DNA of 64,000 bases from Nitrobacter vulgaris (GCF_031453995.1 NZ_JAVDPZ010000012.1:1-64000); one strand, 5' to 3'. Counted from the stretch's first letter, positions 9,320 through 18,270 are shown. Notes: generated by a model from the letters alone, not told the origin. Numbers and translations are program-made.

Positions 9320-9582
9320 TTTCTGAATTTTCGGATGCCAGGCAATCGAAGTACCGCGCGCAATCTCGTCAGCATCGGGGACGGCGGAACGCAAGCATTT
9401 CTGGAACCCGACGGTGCCAACTCACGGGGTGAAGTCGCGGCAGGATGCATCCGTTGACGATCGTCGAATGACCCTTCGCGGCGTGCTGCATGGCGACGAT
9501 AACGCGCTTCGTCCATCGTCCCGCCCATTTCCGGTATATCGCAAGATCCTCGACTACCTCGCGTCGATCGGCGCTCAAGGAG

Positions 9583-10266
9583 TCAGTTTTGCAGATCGAG
9601 GGTAGCGAGCTGCCTTCGGTTCAGAAGGGTGATCTGACGTCGATTGGTGCCTATGAAACCGATGACGCCGAGTTCATGCAGTCGCGATAGGGCACGCGAT
9701 ACCGTTTCCAGCGTCAGCCCGAGGTAGTCGGCAATGTCACGCCGCGACATCGGCAGTGGCATGACGCCGGCTGCTGCAAGTCGCCGATCCATCTCGACCA
9801 GGAAGGCCGCGACCCGCTCCAGAGAGGTCTTTCGGCCGAGCAGGAGCATGTGATTTTCGGCATGCTCCAGATTTTCCGTGGTCATGCCGAGGAGATTCCG
9901 CGAGACCATGGCATCGCTCTCTGCCATCATCTCAAGGCTCCGCCGTTTGATCAAGCGAACCGTGGTGTTCACGATCGCCTCTGCCGTAAACCGATGCTCG
10001 CTTCCGTTTTCCAGTCCGAAGATGTCGCCGACGAGGTGAAACGCACCGATCTGGCGGCGCCCGTCTGGAAGCAATTTGTAGCTTCGCACCGAGCCCGCCT
10101 TAACCTGATAGACATAGTCCGCAGGCTCCTTTTCCCCATAGATTTCAGAGCCTTTCTTGTAGGTAAATTCGTTTAAACTTACTTTTTGATTTGAATCACC
10201 CGCTATTCCGAGCTCGCCGAAAGAGATGGCACGATACGCCAAATCGTTGGTGATGCGGACAAACAT
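9583..10266 (-). CDS. CRP/FNR-family regulator, FixK-like (no cysteines)
   Basis: 227 residues. A cyclic-nucleotide-type beta-roll (about 25-130; Tyr/Gly pattern around EPADYVYQVKAGSVRSYKLL) and dimer helix are followed by a helix-turn-helix near 170-200 (MSRRDIADYLGLTLETVSRAL). The recognition helix contains E-x-V-S-R, the FNR/FixK signature that reads TTGAT half-sites. There is no cysteine anywhere, so it cannot hold an FNR iron-sulfur cluster and lacks the redox cysteine described for FixK2. ATG at 10266 is chosen over TTG at 10272 because an AGGAG lies 6 bases before it. Six TTGAT-N4-ATCAA boxes lie within 9 kb, making it the obvious local candidate regulator. Divergent from the FixJ-like gene. 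Confidence 0.88.
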   Translation of the reverse strand: MFVRITNDLAYRAISFGELGIAGDSNQKVSLNEFTYKKGSEIYGEKEPADYVYQVKAGSVRSYKLLPDGRRQIGAFHLVGDIFGLENGSEHRFTAEAIVNTTVRLIKRRSLEMMAESDAMVSRNLLGMTTENLEHAENHMLLLGRKTSLERVAAFLVEMDRRLAAAGVMPLPMSRRDIADYLGLTLETVSRALSRLHELGVIGFIGTNRRQITLLNRRQLATLDLQN

Positions 10267-10523
10267 GGCCAACTCCTGTGTAACTGGTTGTTGGATATGG
10301 TCTGCCTCTAAGAATATGTTTCCGTGGGAGGAAGGCTCGTTGCCGTGGCCGTGGAGCTTCCGCTAAGACATGTTTCTTGACCATTGTCTGAAGGGACATT
10401 GTACCTAGGGACAGGTCTGCAATAGGATGTCCGAAAAAATGAAAACCGGACCCCCTTGGCCGCAAATGCCCTGGGTGATTCTGGAAGCCCGATATCGGCC
10501 AGGGTGGCGGCTGGGAGGCGGAC

Positions 10524-11156
10524 TTGTCTAGCCTTGTTTACATTGTGGACGACGATGCTTCGTTTCGTACAGCAGTCGAACGCCGCCTGAAGCTTGCTGG
10601 CTATGAAGTTGAGAAGCATTCGTCGGCTCAGACACTGCTGGATCGTCTGCAGGGCTCTGAAGGACCTGGTTGCGTCTTGCTCGACGTTCGAATGCCCGGA
10701 CTGAACGGGCTGGAATTGCAAAGCCGCCTCATCGAGCTTCATTCGATGTTGCCTGTCATCTTCGTCACCGGCTATGCGGACATTCCGACGACCGTACGAG
10801 CGATCAGGGCAGGTGCCGAAGATCTCCTGATCAAGCCGGTATCATCAGAGCAGCTGATAGGGGCGATCGAGCGCGCCTTGGCGCGCCATGAGTCGGTCCG
10901 CAGCCAACGAAGCAAGCTTGATGCGAGTCTCGCACTTCTTGCGAGATTGACGCCCCGCGAACGACAGGTCTTCGATTTGATCGTGCGCGGAAAGATCAAC
11001 AAGCAAGTTGCCAGAGAACTTGGAACAACTGAACGCACCGTGAAAGCGCATCGCCATGAAGTGATGGAAAAGATGCGAGTGCACTCGCTCGCAGAACTGG
11101 TTTTGATCGCGGAGCGGCTTGGGTTGATCGATCCGAACGAAAATTCAGGCAGATAG
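10524..11156 (+). CDS. FixJ/LuxR-family two-component response regulator
   Basis: 210 residues. Receiver domain at 1-120 with the acidic pair DDD near residue 10, phospho-acceptor Asp in VLLDVRMPG near 55, and Lys in LIKPVSSEQ near 105. A C-terminal LuxR/FixJ helix-turn-helix follows (LTPRERQVFDLIVRGKINKQ, then TERTVKAHRHEVMEKM). TTG start at 10524 is supported by GGGAGG five bases upstream. There is no adjacent kinase; the orphan histidine kinase at 16310 is the likeliest partner. Divergent from the FixK-like gene across 257 bases, echoing the FixLJ-FixK layout of rhizobia. Confidence 0.88.
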   Translation: MSSLVYIVDDDASFRTAVERRLKLAGYEVEKHSSAQTLLDRLQGSEGPGCVLLDVRMPGLNGLELQSRLIELHSMLPVIFVTGYADIPTTVRAIRAGAEDLLIKPVSSEQLIGAIERALARHESVRSQRSKLDASLALLARLTPRERQVFDLIVRGKINKQVARELGTTERTVKAHRHEVMEKMRVHSLAELVLIAERLGLIDPNENSGR

Positions 11157-11275
11157 CCTTTGTTCGCAGAAAACATTTACGTCGCGTACCATGTACGAAA
11201 GGACAATATAAATATTAGCAGACAAGGCATCTGAATGAACGCGCGATGGGCCTTCATCAGGTTTCTGGGAGGCCG

Positions 11276-11653
11276 ATGATACCGAAATCCAAGTCAATTC
11301 TTGTCGTCGACGATAATCCGTCAATGCTCAAAGGCATGAAGCGGTTGTTGAGAGAGCATGGTTTTAACGTAACACTGTTCGGATCCGGCGCTGCGCTGCT
11401 GCGTCATGCGGATTTCGACGACGCCTTTTGCGTGATCCTTGACATCGATCTGTACAAAGAATCAGGCATAGACTTGCGTCGCCAACTCGCCGGCAGAGGT
11501 GTCGAGCTGCCAGTGATCTTCATTACCGGAAACGACAGTGACGCAAAACGCTCAGCCGCAATCGAATCGGGATGTATCGCGTACCCAACCAAGCCATTTT
11601 CGGCAAGATCGCTAACCGAGCCGGTCGAAAAAGTGCGGGAAGCGTCATTCTAG
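11276..11653 (+). CDS. Stand-alone response regulator receiver protein
   Basis: 125 residues, a receiver domain only. It shows SILVVDDNPSM at the N-terminus, phospho-acceptor Asp within VILDIDLYKESG, the Thr in PVIFITGND and Lys in YPTKPFS. ATG at 11276 follows GGGAGG at good spacing; the longer reading from 11246 has no ribosome site. It has no output domain, so it probably acts in a phosphorelay or by protein binding. It lies 119 bases after the FixJ-like gene and may share its kinase. Confidence 0.82.
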   Translation: MIPKSKSILVVDDNPSMLKGMKRLLREHGFNVTLFGSGAALLRHADFDDAFCVILDIDLYKESGIDLRRQLAGRGVELPVIFITGNDSDAKRSAAIESGCIAYPTKPFSARSLTEPVEKVREASF

Positions 11654-12001
11654 CGCGATCGGTTGTTGGCGTCCTGCTCGAATGCCTGCTCGCCGCGCCC
11701 TTATCGATGGAAGCGAAACGATCGAGTGGCAGCGACGTCGTAATTCCAGCCACAGCTCCTTCCAGGAGCCATTTCCTTGATCATCGCGGGTATTCAGGAA
11801 ATTCGTCGAGAGCTTGATCCAGATCAATCCGCGTCGGGCTCGACGCGCCGCCTATGCCGTCAGGATCTGCTGCAACTCGTGTAGGGCGGCCGTGGACGTC
11901 TGTGCAACGAAGGGCGTACCCAATCTCGTTCCTGGTCTCCCGGCGGGTGCCTTGCTGATCGTCTTGTTTCGCTGCGAGATACATCCCAACAAGGAACACC
12001 T
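11654..12001. other. Intergenic region upstream of sulP
   Basis: It contains a perfect FixK-type box at 11814-11827 and no convincing gene. Short ORFs on both strands lack ribosome sites and motifs. Confidence 0.5.
11814..11827. promoter_or_regulatory. FixK/FNR-type box upstream of the SulP gene
   Basis: TTGATCCAGATCAA is an exact match to TTGAT-N4-ATCAA. It lies 174 bases before the SulP start at 12002 with no gene between. Confidence 0.65.
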
Positions 12002-13729
12002 ATGACGTTGCGCGCGTTTCAGCGAGCGGGTTGGATAGGGGTTTTCCCGCCGTTGACGTGGCTTGCCGAATACAGATTGTCCTGGTTGCGTTATGATGCC
12101 ATCGCCGGAGTGACCCTCGCCGCCTACGCGATCCCGGTGTCACTGGCCTATGCGGGCCTTGCCGGGTTGCCGCCGCAGGTGGGCATCTATGGCTATCTGC
12201 TTGGCGGTTTAGGTTATGCTCTCATGGGGTCATCCCGCCAGCTTGCTGTCGGCCCGACCTCCGCAATCTCGCTCATGATCGCCAGCAGTGTCGGGGCCCT
12301 GGCAGGGGGAGACGCGATGCGTTTCGCTCAGATCGCGAGTCTTGCGGCATTCGCTGTGGCGTTGCTTTGCCTGATTGCCTGGCTTTTCAAGCTGAGCGTT
12401 CTTGTGCGCCTGGTTAGCGACAGCATTCTTGTCGGCTTCAAGGCGGGGGCGGGGCTTACAATTATAATGAGTCAGTTACCGAACCTGTTCGGCGTAGCTG
12501 GTGGCGGGCACAACTTCGTTGACCGTGCAATTCGGCTTGCAGGTCAGATTGGCAACATCAATCCACTTGTATTGGCAATAGGAATTGCGGCGGTCGTGCT
12601 CCTGCTCCTTGGCGAGCGATTCCTGACGGGCAGGCCCGTCGGACTCATGGTGTTGGCATTGTCGATTCTTATGGCAACTTTGTTAGGGCTTCCGGCAATG
12701 GGTGTCCCTGTCACCGGGAAGATACCGCCCGGATTGCCTGCCTTCGAGGTGCCAACTTTCGGAATGCTGGATTTCCAGGACTTATTTCCAATAGCAGCCG
12801 GGTGTCTGCTGCTGGCCTATATAGAAGGCGTTTCGGCGGCGCGGAGTTTTGCGGCGAAGCATGGATATAGTATTGACGTCCGACAAGAATTTCTGGGATT
12901 TGGGGCTGCCAACCTCGCAGTTGCATTCGGTCACGGCTATCCCGTCGCAGGCGGATTGTCGCAGTCCGCCGTCAATGACACGGCTGGTGCGCGAACGCCC
13001 CTGGCATTGTTATTTTGCTCGCTAACCCTCGCGCTCTGCCTGCTTTTCTTTACGGAGTTGCTGACCAACCTTCCGCGGGCAGTATTGGCTGGAGTTGTCA
13101 TTACTGCAGTTTACAGACTGGTCGACGTCCGCGCGCTGCTTCGCATGTGGGAAGTGAGTCGTATCGACTTTTATGCCGCGGCCATTGCCCTCATATCCGT
13201 GTTGCTGCTTGGGATTCTCCAGGGTGTCCTGCTTGCAGCTCTCGCATCCATCCTCCTGCTGCTTATCCGGGCGTCACGGCCCAACATAGCGTTTCTCGGA
13301 CGGCTTCCTGAATCGGGCCGCTATTCCGACAGCATCAGGCATGAGGGAGTGATGCCGCTGGTTGGCGTTGTTGCGTTCCGCCCTGAAGCCTCGTTGCTCT
13401 ACATCAATGCCGAGACGATTCTGGAGGCCGTTTTGGAAAAACTGCGAATGGTCTCTGACGTCAGGCTGGTTGCCTGCGATCTATCCGCATCTCCCTACAT
13501 CGATCTGGCGGGTGCGCGGATGTTACTTGATCTTTATGATGAGCTGGCGTCGCGTCAAATAACGTTCTGCATTGTCGGCGCTCACGCGCAGTTGCGTGAG
13601 TTGCTGCGAGCAGAAGGGTTGGCGGAGAAGACGGACAGTAGCGAATGGCTCCGTACGCTCGACAGCGTGTTGAGCGAGGACAATGTTAGCGAACGATCCG
13701 GTCTCCGGGACGAACGGCCGCCTGGATAG
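12002..13729 (+). CDS. SulP-family anion transporter with STAS domain
   Basis: 575 residues. The N-terminal two thirds carries the SulP core: DAIAGVTLAAYAIPVSLAYA near residue 36, AGLPPQVGIYGYLLG, SSRQLAVGPTSAISLMIAS, and the later IEGVSAARSFAAKHGY and GGLSQSAVNDTAGARTPLA. About 10-12 membrane helices are visible. A cytoplasmic STAS domain follows (about 440-560; RLVACDLSASPYIDLAGARML). Substrate may be sulfate, bicarbonate or another anion; family alone does not decide. A FixK-type box lies upstream, and no sulfate-assimilation genes are adjacent, so a plain sulfate-uptake role is not favoured by context. Confidence 0.9.
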   Translation: MTLRAFQRAGWIGVFPPLTWLAEYRLSWLRYDAIAGVTLAAYAIPVSLAYAGLAGLPPQVGIYGYLLGGLGYALMGSSRQLAVGPTSAISLMIASSVGALAGGDAMRFAQIASLAAFAVALLCLIAWLFKLSVLVRLVSDSILVGFKAGAGLTIIMSQLPNLFGVAGGGHNFVDRAIRLAGQIGNINPLVLAIGIAAVVLLLLGERFLTGRPVGLMVLALSILMATLLGLPAMGVPVTGKIPPGLPAFEVPTFGMLDFQDLFPIAAGCLLLAYIEGVSAARSFAAKHGYSIDVRQEFLGFGAANLAVAFGHGYPVAGGLSQSAVNDTAGARTPLALLFCSLTLALCLLFFTELLTNLPRAVLAGVVITAVYRLVDVRALLRMWEVSRIDFYAAAIALISVLLLGILQGVLLAALASILLLLIRASRPNIAFLGRLPESGRYSDSIRHEGVMPLVGVVAFRPEASLLYINAETILEAVLEKLRMVSDVRLVACDLSASPYIDLAGARMLLDLYDELASRQITFCIVGAHAQLRELLRAEGLAEKTDSSEWLRTLDSVLSEDNVSERSGLRDERPPG

Positions 13730-13888
13730 TAAGCTCCTCCCGAGTTTGACGGTGGTCGAACCCGATGACTCCAGCACCGGGTGACTCCTGCAGCCAAGGA
13801 TCTCCGGCTGGATGTGTCTGACACCAAGTTGCATGATGCAGTTTGGTATTTGCCGCAGCTTGGCCAGTCGTGTCACGAGATTAAGATA

Positions 13889-13902
13889 TTGACTTGGATC
13901 AA
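13889..13902. promoter_or_regulatory. FixK/FNR-type box upstream of a small exported protein gene
   Basis: TTGACTTGGATCAA fits the consensus with C at the fifth base. It is 138 bases before the ATG at 14040. The 310-base gap 13730-14039 holds nothing else recognisable. Confidence 0.5.
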
Positions 13903-14039
13903 GGTGGCGGAAGGCAAAAAGTAAAATCTCCAACGACACCAGCCCGCACAAAATGTGTCGATCAATTTTCTCCCGGTTTGGTTCGAAGCTGCTGGTTCAT
14001 CAGAGTGTGAGTCATCAGAGGGAAAAGGAAAAAGATATC

Positions 14040-14501
14040 ATGAAAGAATTTAGCGTGAGCTCTGCCTTGTTAGTCTTCCTCGTGGGCGCGGCTGCCATCA
14101 GTACGCCCGCTCGCGCTGAAACAGGGCGCGTCGCGGTGATCTTCACCAAAGGCGGATTTGTTGTAGGAGTCGGTGGCGGCGAGGGCGTACTGACGCTCCG
14201 GGGCACTCACTATCCATTCACTGTCTCGGGCATGAGTGTCGGCTTCACGATCGGAGCCTCGACGACCAAGCTTGTTGGACGAGCCCTTAATCTAAAAGGG
14301 CCGGCTTCGATCGAAGGCAGGTACACCGCTGTCGGAGCCGGCGGCGCTGTCGTGGCTGGAGCCGGCGGAGTTCAACTGCAAAACGCCAACGGCGTGATCT
14401 TGCAACTGAGTGGCCCGAGGGTAGGCGCCGAAATGTCGGTCGCTGTCGGTGGGGTATCGATAAGCTTGAAACAGATGCGAACCAGTCGGACCGTGCAGTA
14501 G
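14040..14501 (+). CDS. Exported glycine-rich protein, function unknown
   Basis: 153 residues from ATG 14040, preceded by a purine-rich AGGGAAAAGGAAAAAG stretch. A clear signal peptide (about 1-26, ending STPARA) leads into a mature chain of alternating Gly, Val and Ala with beta-strand character (for example FVVGVGGGEGVLTLRG and VGAGGAVVAGAGGVQLQ). The pattern loosely resembles the DUF1134/EipA type of small envelope beta-proteins, but I am not confident of membership. The longer frame from 13953 would bury the signal peptide. The stop is 14 bases from the convergent ppk2 stop. A FixK-type box upstream suggests induction at low oxygen. Confidence 0.65.
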   Translation: MKEFSVSSALLVFLVGAAAISTPARAETGRVAVIFTKGGFVVGVGGGEGVLTLRGTHYPFTVSGMSVGFTIGASTTKLVGRALNLKGPASIEGRYTAVGAGGAVVAGAGGVQLQNANGVILQLSGPRVGAEMSVAVGGVSISLKQMRTSRTVQ

Positions 14502-14515
14502 GCGACCTGGTCCAC

Positions 14516-15316
14516 TCAGTAACGTTCAGCCACGAACGTCATCCCACGCAGGCCCGCCTGGTCGTCAAAGCGCTCCTTCGCGGAGCGCTTTGGCAGCTTG
14601 ACCTTGTTTTTATGTATCCGTTTATACGGAATCAACTCCAGCAGATGCGCGATGCAGTTCAGTCGAGCTCGACGCTTGTCGTCGGAGCGAACGATGTACC
14701 ATGGCGATTGCTTCGTGCTGGTTGCCTTCAGCATCAGGTCCCGAGCTTCTGAGTAGTCGTACCATCGTTGGTAAGATGCAGTATCCATCGGACTCAACTT
14801 CCACTGCCGCAGCGGATCGTCGATTCTCGCCTTGAAGCGACGCTCCTGCTCGTCCATCCCGACCTCAAGCCAGAGTTTGATCAGGATGATGCCCCCTTCG
14901 ATGATATATTTCTCCATCTGGGGGCAGAGAGAAAGGAATCGTTTGTGCTCGGCGGGCGTACAAAAGCCCATCACATATTCCACGCCGGCGCGATTGTACC
15001 AACTCCGGTCGAAGATCACAATTTCACCTGCAGCCGGAAAATTCTGCATGTAACGTTGAAGAAATAATTGCGTCTTCTCCCGGTCGGACGGAGCTGGCAA
15101 GGCGGCAACGCGAAACACGCGCGGACTGACCTTCTCCGTAATCGCCTTGATCGTGCCGCCCTTCCCGGCGGCATCCCGGCCCTCGAACAGGACGATGACT
15201 CGAATCTTGTTCGCCTTCACCCATTCCTGAAGATAGCAAAGCTCGACCTGGAGCTTTTCCAGCTCTTTCTCATAGACCTTGCGCTTCATCCGTGGCGTGT
15301 CCGCGTCGGCTGACAT
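14516..15316 (-). CDS. ppk2: Polyphosphate kinase 2 (PPK2) family protein
   Basis: 266 residues from ATG 15316, with GGAAGG five bases before it. The Walker A loop is FEGRDAAGKGGTIK (about 45-57) and the Walker B region is FDRSWYNRAGVEYVMGF (about 102-118). The lid and C-terminal motifs are RRFKARIDDPLRQWKLSPMD and SPWYIVRSDDKRRARLN. PPK2 enzymes phosphorylate nucleoside di- or monophosphates from polyphosphate, or the reverse. The gene downstream of a 151-residue unknown protein is in the same direction 42 bases away, and a FixK-type box precedes the pair, suggesting energy buffering under low oxygen. Class and nucleotide preference cannot be read from sequence. Confidence 0.92.
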   Translation of the reverse strand: MSADADTPRMKRKVYEKELEKLQVELCYLQEWVKANKIRVIVLFEGRDAAGKGGTIKAITEKVSPRVFRVAALPAPSDREKTQLFLQRYMQNFPAAGEIVIFDRSWYNRAGVEYVMGFCTPAEHKRFLSLCPQMEKYIIEGGIILIKLWLEVGMDEQERRFKARIDDPLRQWKLSPMDTASYQRWYDYSEARDLMLKATSTKQSPWYIVRSDDKRRARLNCIAHLLELIPYKRIHKNKVKLPKRSAKERFDDQAGLRGMTFVAERY

Positions 15317-15358
15317 GTCTACCTTCCGCTGCTTCAGACCAGACTCCACCAACCGTTC

Positions 15359-15814
15359 CTAATCTCCCCAGGAGATAGTGACGGCGATGTCGCCAGGGAC
15401 ACCTCCGGGGTAATCAATAATCTGGTAACTGATGCGATAACCCCGCGGTTTCAGATAGTCGCGCCAGAGCTCGAATATTTCTTTCGGAATCCCCGTCAGT
15501 GTGTTCTCCCAGCCGGCCTCCTGCTGATTGATGGCTCGGCCTTTATCCGTGCATAGCGAGTTGGGGAACCGATACACCTGCACTTCGGTTAGCCCGTTTC
15601 GGACTGCTCGCTGGATGACGGTCGAGGCGAGCTGGATTTTTTCCTCCTCGGACTTGCCGGATGAACGACTGAGCCGCTCGATCAGTGCATGTTTCTCGGC
15701 TTGGGCGGCCGCTGCCAGGCGGGCATATTGATCCGCCTTTTCGGCTTCCTTGAGGGCCGCTTCTTTCCGGATCTGTTGCGCGCTGGGGATGAGGTCATCG
15801 ATGCTGCCTGGCAT
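15359..15814 (-). CDS. Conserved hypothetical protein in operon with ppk2
   Basis: 151 residues from ATG 15814, which follows AGGAG. The N-terminal half (about 10-65) is Ala/Glu/Lys-rich and predicted helical, probably a coiled coil (QQIRKEAALKEAEKADQYAR). The C-terminal half looks globular (YRFPNSLCTDKGRAINQQ, LKPRGYRISYQIIDYPGG). There is no signal peptide or membrane segment, so it is cytoplasmic. I do not recognise the family. It lies 42 bases upstream of ppk2 and 62 bases downstream of a FixK-type box, so it is probably the first gene of a box-controlled operon and may assist or regulate the polyphosphate kinase. Confidence 0.75.
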   Translation of the reverse strand: MPGSIDDLIPSAQQIRKEAALKEAEKADQYARLAAAAQAEKHALIERLSRSSGKSEEEKIQLASTVIQRAVRNGLTEVQVYRFPNSLCTDKGRAINQQEAGWENTLTGIPKEIFELWRDYLKPRGYRISYQIIDYPGGVPGDIAVTISWGD

Positions 15815-15875
15815 GACGAGAACTCCTGACGAATATATTATCATGACAAGGCTAGGTCGGGTCGACGTCGTTACC

Positions 15876-15889
15876 TTGATTCAAATCAA
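15876..15889. promoter_or_regulatory. FixK/FNR-type box upstream of the unknown-ppk2 operon
   Basis: TTGATTCAAATCAA is an exact match. The box edge lies 61 bases before the ATG at 15814 on the minus strand, near-ideal for a class II activated promoter. The remaining gap to the kinase start at 16310 holds only unsupported short ORFs. Confidence 0.72.
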
Positions 15890-16309
15890 CAAATTCGCAT
15901 CCATGGTTACCGGGCACGCTAAAGTCTGAGGCCAAAGTCGGGGAGAGGAGGAGTTGAACGAGGCGATACATTCCATGGCGCCGCACCATGTGCTTTTCTA
16001 TCTTGCCACCGCGAGCGCAACCGGTGTTTGTTAGCGGTGATAGGCAATTGTATCAGGCAAAGAATGAGCCGGCCGTCACCGTAACGTTCGCTGCAAAGCT
16101 ACTCTGCAACGATGGCAATGTCCCTGGACCGTTGCGGTCAGTGCTACAGGCGCATATTATGATGCCACTTGCGTAAAGGTCGTGGAAGCCCACGGTCGGG
16201 TCGCGACGCTTGGTTGACGGTCTCGTCCGGCTCGGCTGAGACCGTTGAAGGTCGTGCGCCCGCACTGAAACGTGCTGCAAGACAGTCGTTCGGGCCGCCG
16301 GGTACGAGG

Positions 16310-18217
16310 ATGAATGGACGCGCCCCGATGGCAGCGACTAACCCATCCTGGCTGGGTCTTGTTACCCGTCTATGTGTCTGTCTGCTGGTTTGGACGATCA
16401 TCCCGTCCGAGTTTGCGCGCAGCGGTCAGACTCGCGAGATCAAACGGGTATTGATCCTGCATTCCTTTGGACGAGATTTCAGACCATGGGGGACGTATGC
16501 AAAAGCCATTCGGGAGAATTTGGAGCAGTTGTCGCCGTGGCAGATTGATATTCAGGACCACTCGATGGTTTCCGCACGCTCTGGCGATGAAAATCCTGGG
16601 CCACCGTTTATTGCCTACCTGAATGCGCTCTATTCCGAACGCCCTCCGGATATTGTCATTGCCATCGGCGCTCCTGCCTCGAATTTTGTTCAGCAACACC
16701 GCCGACATTTGTTCACTCAAATTCCCCTGATACTGACAGCGGTCGAGCAGCGTCGTATCCAGTTCTCGGATTTGCCGGATAGTGACACCGTCATTGCTGT
16801 TTCTCACGATTTTCGCCTTTCTTTCGAGACGATCCTTCGTGTTCTTCCCGGCACGGAGCGAATTGTCGCTTTGAACGGAACGTCGCCCAACGAGAAATTC
16901 TGGCTCGGCGAACTCCGCAAGGACGCGGCATCTGTCCAGAAGAAGGTTGAGTTCATCCGGCCCAATGATATTTCGTTCCAGGATTTTCTGAAGAAAAGCG
17001 AAACGTTGCCGCCGAAAACAGCTATTTTCTGGCATCTGATGAACGTCGACGCAATTGTAGTCTCCTACGAGGGGAATACCGCGCTTCAGCAACTTCACGC
17101 AGTGTCCAATGCTCCGCTTTTTTCTTACGACGATGGCTTTTTTGGCAATGAGACTGTCGACGGGCCGATGTATTCCGTTCTCGAAATTAGCAGGCTCACA
17201 GCCGCTGTGGCGATCCGTATTCTGAACGGAGAAAAACCTCGCGATATAAGGCTGGTTGCGATCAAATATTCCAATCCGAAGTTCGATTGGCGCGAAATGC
17301 AGCGCTGGGATATCAGCGAGAGAAACCTGCCTCCAGGAAGCGAAGTCTTGTTTCGCGAGCCCCGCATATGGGAGGTCAATCATTGGCAGTTGTTGTTGAT
17401 TGCGACCGTAATCCTGATTCAGGGAGCGTTGATCAGCGGACTGCTGCATGAGCGTCGTCGCCGCCGTCTTGCCGAAGTCGAATCGCGCCAACGCTTGACT
17501 GATCTTGCCCATATCAACCGCAGTTCGACTGTCGGAGAGCTGACGATTTCTATCGCGCATGAGTTGAACCAGCCGCTTGGTTCGATTCTCACCAACACCG
17601 AGACAGCCGAACTCATGCTGAAGAGTCCCTCACCGAATCTCGATGAGGTGAAGGAAATTCTTGCTGACATCAGGCGTGACGATCAGCGCGCCAGCGAGGT
17701 GATACGTCGGCTACGCAGCGTGCTGAAGAAAACACCATTTGAGATTACCTGTATCGACTTGAACGAGACGGTACGGCAAGTGATGGGGTTTATCGCGACC
17801 GTCGGCAGCGAGCGGAATATCGCATTGAAATGTAGTACGGAATCGATCGACCTGAAGATCATGGGAGACGTTGTTCATTTACAACAAGTCTTTCTGAACT
17901 TGATGATCAACGCGATGGATGCAATATCCGAAGCGGAGGCAATAGAGCGAGAAGTCAGCGTAACCACAAGGCGCTCGGGCGCCTGGGCGGAAGTCAGTAT
18001 CAGCGACACCGGCCCCGGTATCACGATCGCCGATCTTGCAAAGGTTTTCGATCCGTTTTTCACGACGAAACCGCAGGGCATGGGTATGGGACTTGCAATC
18101 GTCCGTTCTATTGTCGAAGCGCACCACGGACAGATTTCTGCGGCAAATCAGTCAACCGGCGGCGCACTTTTCACGCTTAGGCTTCCGATTCTTCGGGATC
18201 AAGCTACTTCGGTCTGA
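16310..18217 (+). CDS. Sensor histidine kinase with ABC substrate-binding-protein-like sensor domain
   Basis: 635 residues. A membrane-anchoring signal segment (about 14-36) is followed by a periplasmic domain of about 310 residues. That domain resembles the ABC_sub_bind type (VLILHSFGRDFRPWGTYAKA, ERPPDIVIAIGAPASNFV, LFSYDDGFFG). A second membrane helix lies at about 357-380. The kinase core has H-box SIAHELNQPLGSILTN (His near 417), N-box VFLNLMINAMDAI, G1 ISDTGPGI, F-box VFDPFFTTK and G2 GMGMGLAIVRS. The kinase is of the FixL/DctB group but has no PAS or heme domain. ATG 16310 is chosen because it gives a proper signal anchor; a TTG frame opens at 16169. Probable partners are the FixJ-like protein and the receiver at 10.5-11.7 kb. 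Confidence 0.88.
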   Translation: MNGRAPMAATNPSWLGLVTRLCVCLLVWTIIPSEFARSGQTREIKRVLILHSFGRDFRPWGTYAKAIRENLEQLSPWQIDIQDHSMVSARSGDENPGPPFIAYLNALYSERPPDIVIAIGAPASNFVQQHRRHLFTQIPLILTAVEQRRIQFSDLPDSDTVIAVSHDFRLSFETILRVLPGTERIVALNGTSPNEKFWLGELRKDAASVQKKVEFIRPNDISFQDFLKKSETLPPKTAIFWHLMNVDAIVVSYEGNTALQQLHAVSNAPLFSYDDGFFGNETVDGPMYSVLEISRLTAAVAIRILNGEKPRDIRLVAIKYSNPKFDWREMQRWDISERNLPPGSEVLFREPRIWEVNHWQLLLIATVILIQGALISGLLHERRRRRLAEVESRQRLTDLAHINRSSTVGELTISIAHELNQPLGSILTNTETAELMLKSPSPNLDEVKEILADIRRDDQRASEVIRRLRSVLKKTPFEITCIDLNETVRQVMGFIATVGSERNIALKCSTESIDLKIMGDVVHLQQVFLNLMINAMDAISEAEAIEREVSVTTRRSGAWAEVSISDTGPGITIADLAKVFDPFFTTKPQGMGMGLAIVRSIVEAHHGQISAANQSTGGALFTLRLPILRDQATSV

Positions 18218-18270
18218 GACTTGCAGTCAGACAACTCTCGCCCCGCAGAAGAACGGTGCCGTTCGTTTCG

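Noticed and set aside
10186..10199. TTGATTTGAATCAC, a near FixK box inside the FixK-like gene
   Set aside because: It lies within the coding region and misses the last consensus base; it encodes normal residues and no start lies downstream of it at a sensible distance.
13953..14039. Upstream extension of the exported Gly-rich protein
   Set aside because: It would add 29 polar residues before the signal peptide; ATG 14040 has the purine-rich ribosome region.
16169..16309. TTG-initiated extension of the sensor kinase
   Set aside because: Adds 47 Arg/Gly-rich residues before the membrane anchor and has no ribosome site.
16370..17560. Long open frame (396 codons) antisense to the sensor kinase
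   Set aside because: The sense strand encodes clear kinase motifs; the antisense reading has none.
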